Shown one piece after another: positions 6,080-6,380 of a stretch of 6,380 nucleotides of DNA. Both the position numbers and the translations under genes were made by a program. Position 1 is the stretch's first letter; the number at the start of each line of letters is the position of its first letter. The notes under the pieces were generated by a model. The model had not been told where the DNA came from. It was given only the letters and a program-made list of their open reading frames with translations, and did no database searches. Source of the stretch: Sphingomonadales bacterium (GTDB lineage Bacteria; Pseudomonadota; Alphaproteobacteria; Sphingomonadales; Sphingomonadaceae). The DNA is taken from NCBI GenBank assembly GCA_017302775.1, contig JAFLDC010000165.1, positions 1 to 6,380 on the forward strand, given 5' to 3'.

Positions 6080-6380
6080 ATGTCTTTTCAAACCCCCTAC
6101 CCGCAATTGGCGCAAACCTTGTTGGCGCGCGGCTATGCCGCACCGACGCCGGTTCAGGCCGCCGTGCTTGAGGCTGAGGCCGATGGCCGCGATCTGATCG
6201 TTTCGGCGCAGACCGGCTCGGGCAAGACAGTGGCCTTCGGTCTTGCCATGGCCGGGCAACTGCTGGACGACACGGGAGTGGCCCTTCCCGCGGCGGCTCC
6301 GCGCGCGCTGATCATCGCGCCAACCCGCGAACTGGCCCTGCAAGTCAGCCGCGAACTCGGCTGGCTTTATGCAGACAGCC
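6080..6380 (+). CDS. DEAD-box RNA helicase, N-terminal part (3' truncated by window edge)
   Basis: The first 100 codons of a helicase whose frame is still open at the window end. MSFQTPYPQLAQTLLARGYA leads into the Q-motif APTPVQ (21-26). Motif I (Walker A) is AQTGSGKT at 43-50, followed by VAFGLA, and motif Ia is PTRELALQV at 81-89. These bind the adenine and phosphates of ATP and the RNA backbone in superfamily 2 DEAD-box proteins, which unwind RNA or remodel RNP, for example in ribosome assembly, mRNA decay or cold adaptation. The DEAD motif itself and the second RecA domain lie beyond the window, so the subgroup (DeaD-, RhlE- or DbpA-like) is not decided. The ATG at 6080 is chosen because the Q-motif sits at the usual distance from it; its Shine-Dalgarno (GCGAG at 6071-6075) is weak. 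The 122-bp gap before it holds the stem-loop at the Gre-like stop but no convincing promoter, although one is expected there. Confidence 0.93.
   Translation, partial: MSFQTPYPQLAQTLLARGYAAPTPVQAAVLEAEADGRDLIVSAQTGSGKTVAFGLAMAGQLLDDTGVALPAAAPRALIIAPTRELALQVSRELGWLYADS

Overview
This is a GC-rich window with dense coding on both strands and very short or negative gene spacing. The codon use and protein families fit an alphaproteobacterium, most likely a member of the Sphingomonadales (Sphingomonas, Novosphingobium or Erythrobacter type). That placement comes from the look of the proteins, not from a database search. No tRNA, rRNA, CRISPR array, insertion sequence or long repeat was seen.

Left half (1-3563), accessory-looking: three tightly packed genes. 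The first is the 3' part of a plus-strand gene with helical (TPR-like) repeats fused to a putative 2OG-Fe(II) oxygenase. The second is a minus-strand asparagine-synthase-family protein that keeps the ATP pyrophosphatase motif but lacks the N-terminal catalytic cysteine of glutamine-dependent enzymes. The third is a plus-strand beta-propeller-like protein of unknown function. The first two converge and overlap by 15 bp. The second and third diverge, with only 5 bp between their start codons. An ATP-dependent amide-bond former next to an oxygenase suggests a small-molecule or peptide-tailoring locus. It resembles the cyclase of lasso-peptide clusters or a beta-lactam synthetase, but no precursor peptide, leader peptidase or carrier protein is visible here, so the product is unknown.

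Right half (3616-6380), housekeeping-looking and all on the plus strand: an ABC-F ATPase of the YheS/Uup type, expected to act on the ribosome; a GreA/GreB-family transcription factor whose start codon overlaps the ABC-F stop (ATGA); and, after a 122-bp gap, the first 100 codons of a DEAD-box RNA helicase that runs off the window. The ABC-F and Gre-like genes are probably co-transcribed and translationally coupled. A strong imperfect inverted repeat spans the Gre-like stop codon and probably marks the 3' end of that transcript. The theme of this half is ribosome, RNA polymerase and RNA maintenance.

The most interesting points are the possible uncharacterised tailoring cluster on the left, with its overlapping architecture, and the shortened coiled coil of the Gre-like factor, which may change its function.
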